From Flavobacteriales bacterium UBA4466 (lineage in GTDB: Bacteria; Bacteroidota; Bacteroidia; Flavobacteriales_D; Sanyastnellaceae), in assembly GCA_905182895.1 (NCBI GenBank), contig CAJJDD010000001.1, positions 1 to 59,325 on the forward strand: a stretch of 59,325 bases of DNA, given 5' to 3'. Numbering within the stretch: position 1 is the stretch's first letter; every line of letters starts with the position of its first letter. Below the pieces are notes generated by a model, which was not told the DNA's origin, ran no database searches, and was given only the letters and a program-made list of their open reading frames with translations. Shown piece by piece: positions 58,147 through 59,325 of this stretch. The translations under genes and the position numbers were made by a program.

Positions 58147-59325
58147 GCTTTAGAGGTGGCTTTCTTTTTAAATATTCCAATGATTCGCTGCCCTATCTTA
58201 TTGTAAAAGTCGGCATCTGTTATGCTCGAATCTTTAGCTGCTTTATACGTTAGAAAGATGGCCAATGGGATTAGTACAAAAGAACTTAGCCAGATACCCT
58301 GCCATGGCTCAAGTGATCCAGACTTCACCATTTTCTCTCCTACTGTGGAAAGTATGAAGAACATAACGAAGAATCCTAAAGCGATTACTGTAGGGAATCC
58401 ATAACCGCCTTTTCTAGTAATGGCACCAAGAGGCGCTCCTACAAAAAATAGAATAATGCATGAAAATCCTAAGAAGAATTTTTTATGCCAATTTATATTA
58501 TGGACATTTATTCTATGCAATTTTCCTTCTAGCTGTTTAATCGTTCTTTGGTTGTACTCTTTATTTTTCCTACTCAGATTGATCGCTTTATCGAGTGCTC
58601 TGTTCTGCTGCATTTTCCCGATTTGGTCGAAAAAGTAAAGGCTATCAGGTTTTATAGTGTCGTTTCTAACGAGTGAAGAGTCATTAGTCAGTCTAATTCC
58701 CCTAAGGGATTGGGTGACTCTATCTGCTTCTGATTTTTGGATGCTCAAATTCAGGGAGTCTAGACCTTGTTCTAGTTGTCTGATAGTCATCATTTCCTCT
58801 CGGTTCTTAAAGATGTCTTCGTCCTGTTCTTTAAACCCTAGAGAGGATATATCCAACCGAATAATATTCTCCTCAAATTTACTTGATACAGATGGATAGG
58901 TTTTCTTCCTCTCTGTAATTCCTTTCTCGTAAGGCTCGTCATAACTAACTCCATCATAAAGGGTTATGGTCATGTATCTGCTTTTATCTTCTTGATTCAT
59001 GACACCCCTCTTAGCTCTAATAACTCTTCGGGGTTCCTTGGTTTAGGGTGTGGTCATAAATAAGAACATCCGTCATTTTTCCTGTCTCAGTATCATTTCC
59101 TCTCGCACGAATAACGAATCCATCTATATCGGTATAAAAGATATTAGGAACTATATTCATAGTAGGAGCTTTTTTAGTGACGCTAAATAAGAGTGTTTTA
59201 AATTTAAGTGTGGCTACCGGCATGATATTATTAGCGAAGCCAAAGGCAGAAAAAGAGACAATAATAATGAAGAAAATGAGCGGCCGCATAATTCGGAATA
59301 GACCCATGCCGCTAGCCTTCATAGC
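58143..59325 (-). CDS. LptF/LptG-family permease (partial, one frameshift)
   Basis: LptF and LptG are the membrane subunits of the LptBFG complex that extracts lipopolysaccharide from the inner membrane. The visible part starts mid-protein at the window edge (ASGMGLFRIMRPL, SFSAFGFANNIMPVATLKF) and has the long periplasmic loop (FVIRARGND; MTITLYDGVSYDEPYEKGI) and the C-terminal membrane helices (KFFLGFSCIILFFVGAPLGA). An indel at about 59015-59022 splits it; restored text reads TPKRVIRAKRGVM. Which subunit it is cannot be told. Its stop overlaps the glycosyltransferase start (ATGA type), so LPS transport and glycan assembly are linked. Confidence 0.9.

Noticed and set aside
1-59325. Split genes as pseudogenes
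   Set aside because: The breaks are single-base, often in homopolymers, and occur in essential genes. The other parts keep conserved motifs, so error is more likely than decay.
1-59325. CRISPR array, tRNA, rRNA, insertion sequence or prophage
   Set aside because: No regularly spaced repeats, cloverleaf, rRNA core, transposase or phage structural gene was recognised on either strand.

Overview
The window comes from a member of the Bacteroidota, most likely a flavobacterium-like (Flavobacteriales) marine or environmental lineage. The evidence is: type IX secretion (T9SS) parts (PorT, a PorE-like protein) and at least four secreted proteins with T9SS sorting domains; Bacteroidota-specific families (DUF4293 beside rho, CIA30, TamL-type Omp85, the lipoprotein annotated as Maf); many lipoproteins; candidate TAnnTTTG promoters; and an AT-rich sequence (by eye, not computed). 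No rRNA, tRNA, CRISPR array, insertion sequence or phage gene was seen. The genus cannot be fixed from sequence alone.

A dominating feature is that many conserved genes, including housekeeping ones (uvrC, rho, pyrimidine-operon neighbours, DEAD-box helicase, TrmH, lptF/G, MFS, PorT), are interrupted by single-base shifts. Where the two frames can be aligned to the family, many shifts fall in homopolymer runs. I read them as consensus indel errors (uncorrected long reads or similar), not pseudogenes, and give joined coordinates for each gene. About 22 genes are affected, several more than once.

Layout. 1-6133: three minus-strand lipoproteins (Maf-annotated, inorganic pyrophosphatase, L,D-transpeptidase), an MFS transporter, a CIA30 protein, and uvrC. 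6200-12230: a secreted M43 metalloprotease with PKD and SprB-like repeats and a T9SS signal, an FKBP isomerase lipoprotein, yaaA and a CvfB-like S1 protein. 12300-16330: a T9SS-exported protein, two FkbM methyltransferases and a small lipoprotein. 16580-23350: a minus-strand run of rho, a DUF4199-like membrane protein, porT, a WbpM/FlaA1-type nucleotide-sugar dehydratase, a YigZ protein and a glycosyltransferase, mixing secretion and surface-glycan functions. 23560-25440: DUF4293 protein, a coiled-coil lipoprotein (ATGA overlap) and a YfcE-type phosphoesterase.

25580-32813: the most unusual part. A PorE-like TPR/PD40/OmpA protein and a second TPR/PD40/OmpA-like protein ending in DUF1573 (both plus strand) bracket a minus-strand lipoprotein that joins a jelly-roll-like domain, a CotH-type kinase domain and a parallel beta-helix. 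32935-36569: a T9SS-exported PQQ-type sugar dehydrogenase and a TonB-dependent receptor. 36694-43164: a zinc-ribbon protein, a secreted DUF5060 glycoside hydrolase, a DEAD-box helicase, an acyltransferase and a GT39-like membrane glycosyltransferase. 43189-46605: an ECF sigma factor with an overlapping membrane anti-sigma-like protein, a TonB C-terminal-domain protein and a TrmH methyltransferase. 46659-50092: TamL and a metallo-beta-lactamase-fold hydrolase. 50109-54465: a giant SBBP/PKD protein with a type B (CHU_C) T9SS signal. 54680-59325: pyrD, then two glycosyltransferases and an LptF/LptG permease in one tight minus-strand unit.

Taken together this is mostly a chromosomal core region rich in envelope biogenesis: secretion machinery, its cargo, glycan synthesis and lipopolysaccharide transport. 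No clear mobile island is visible.
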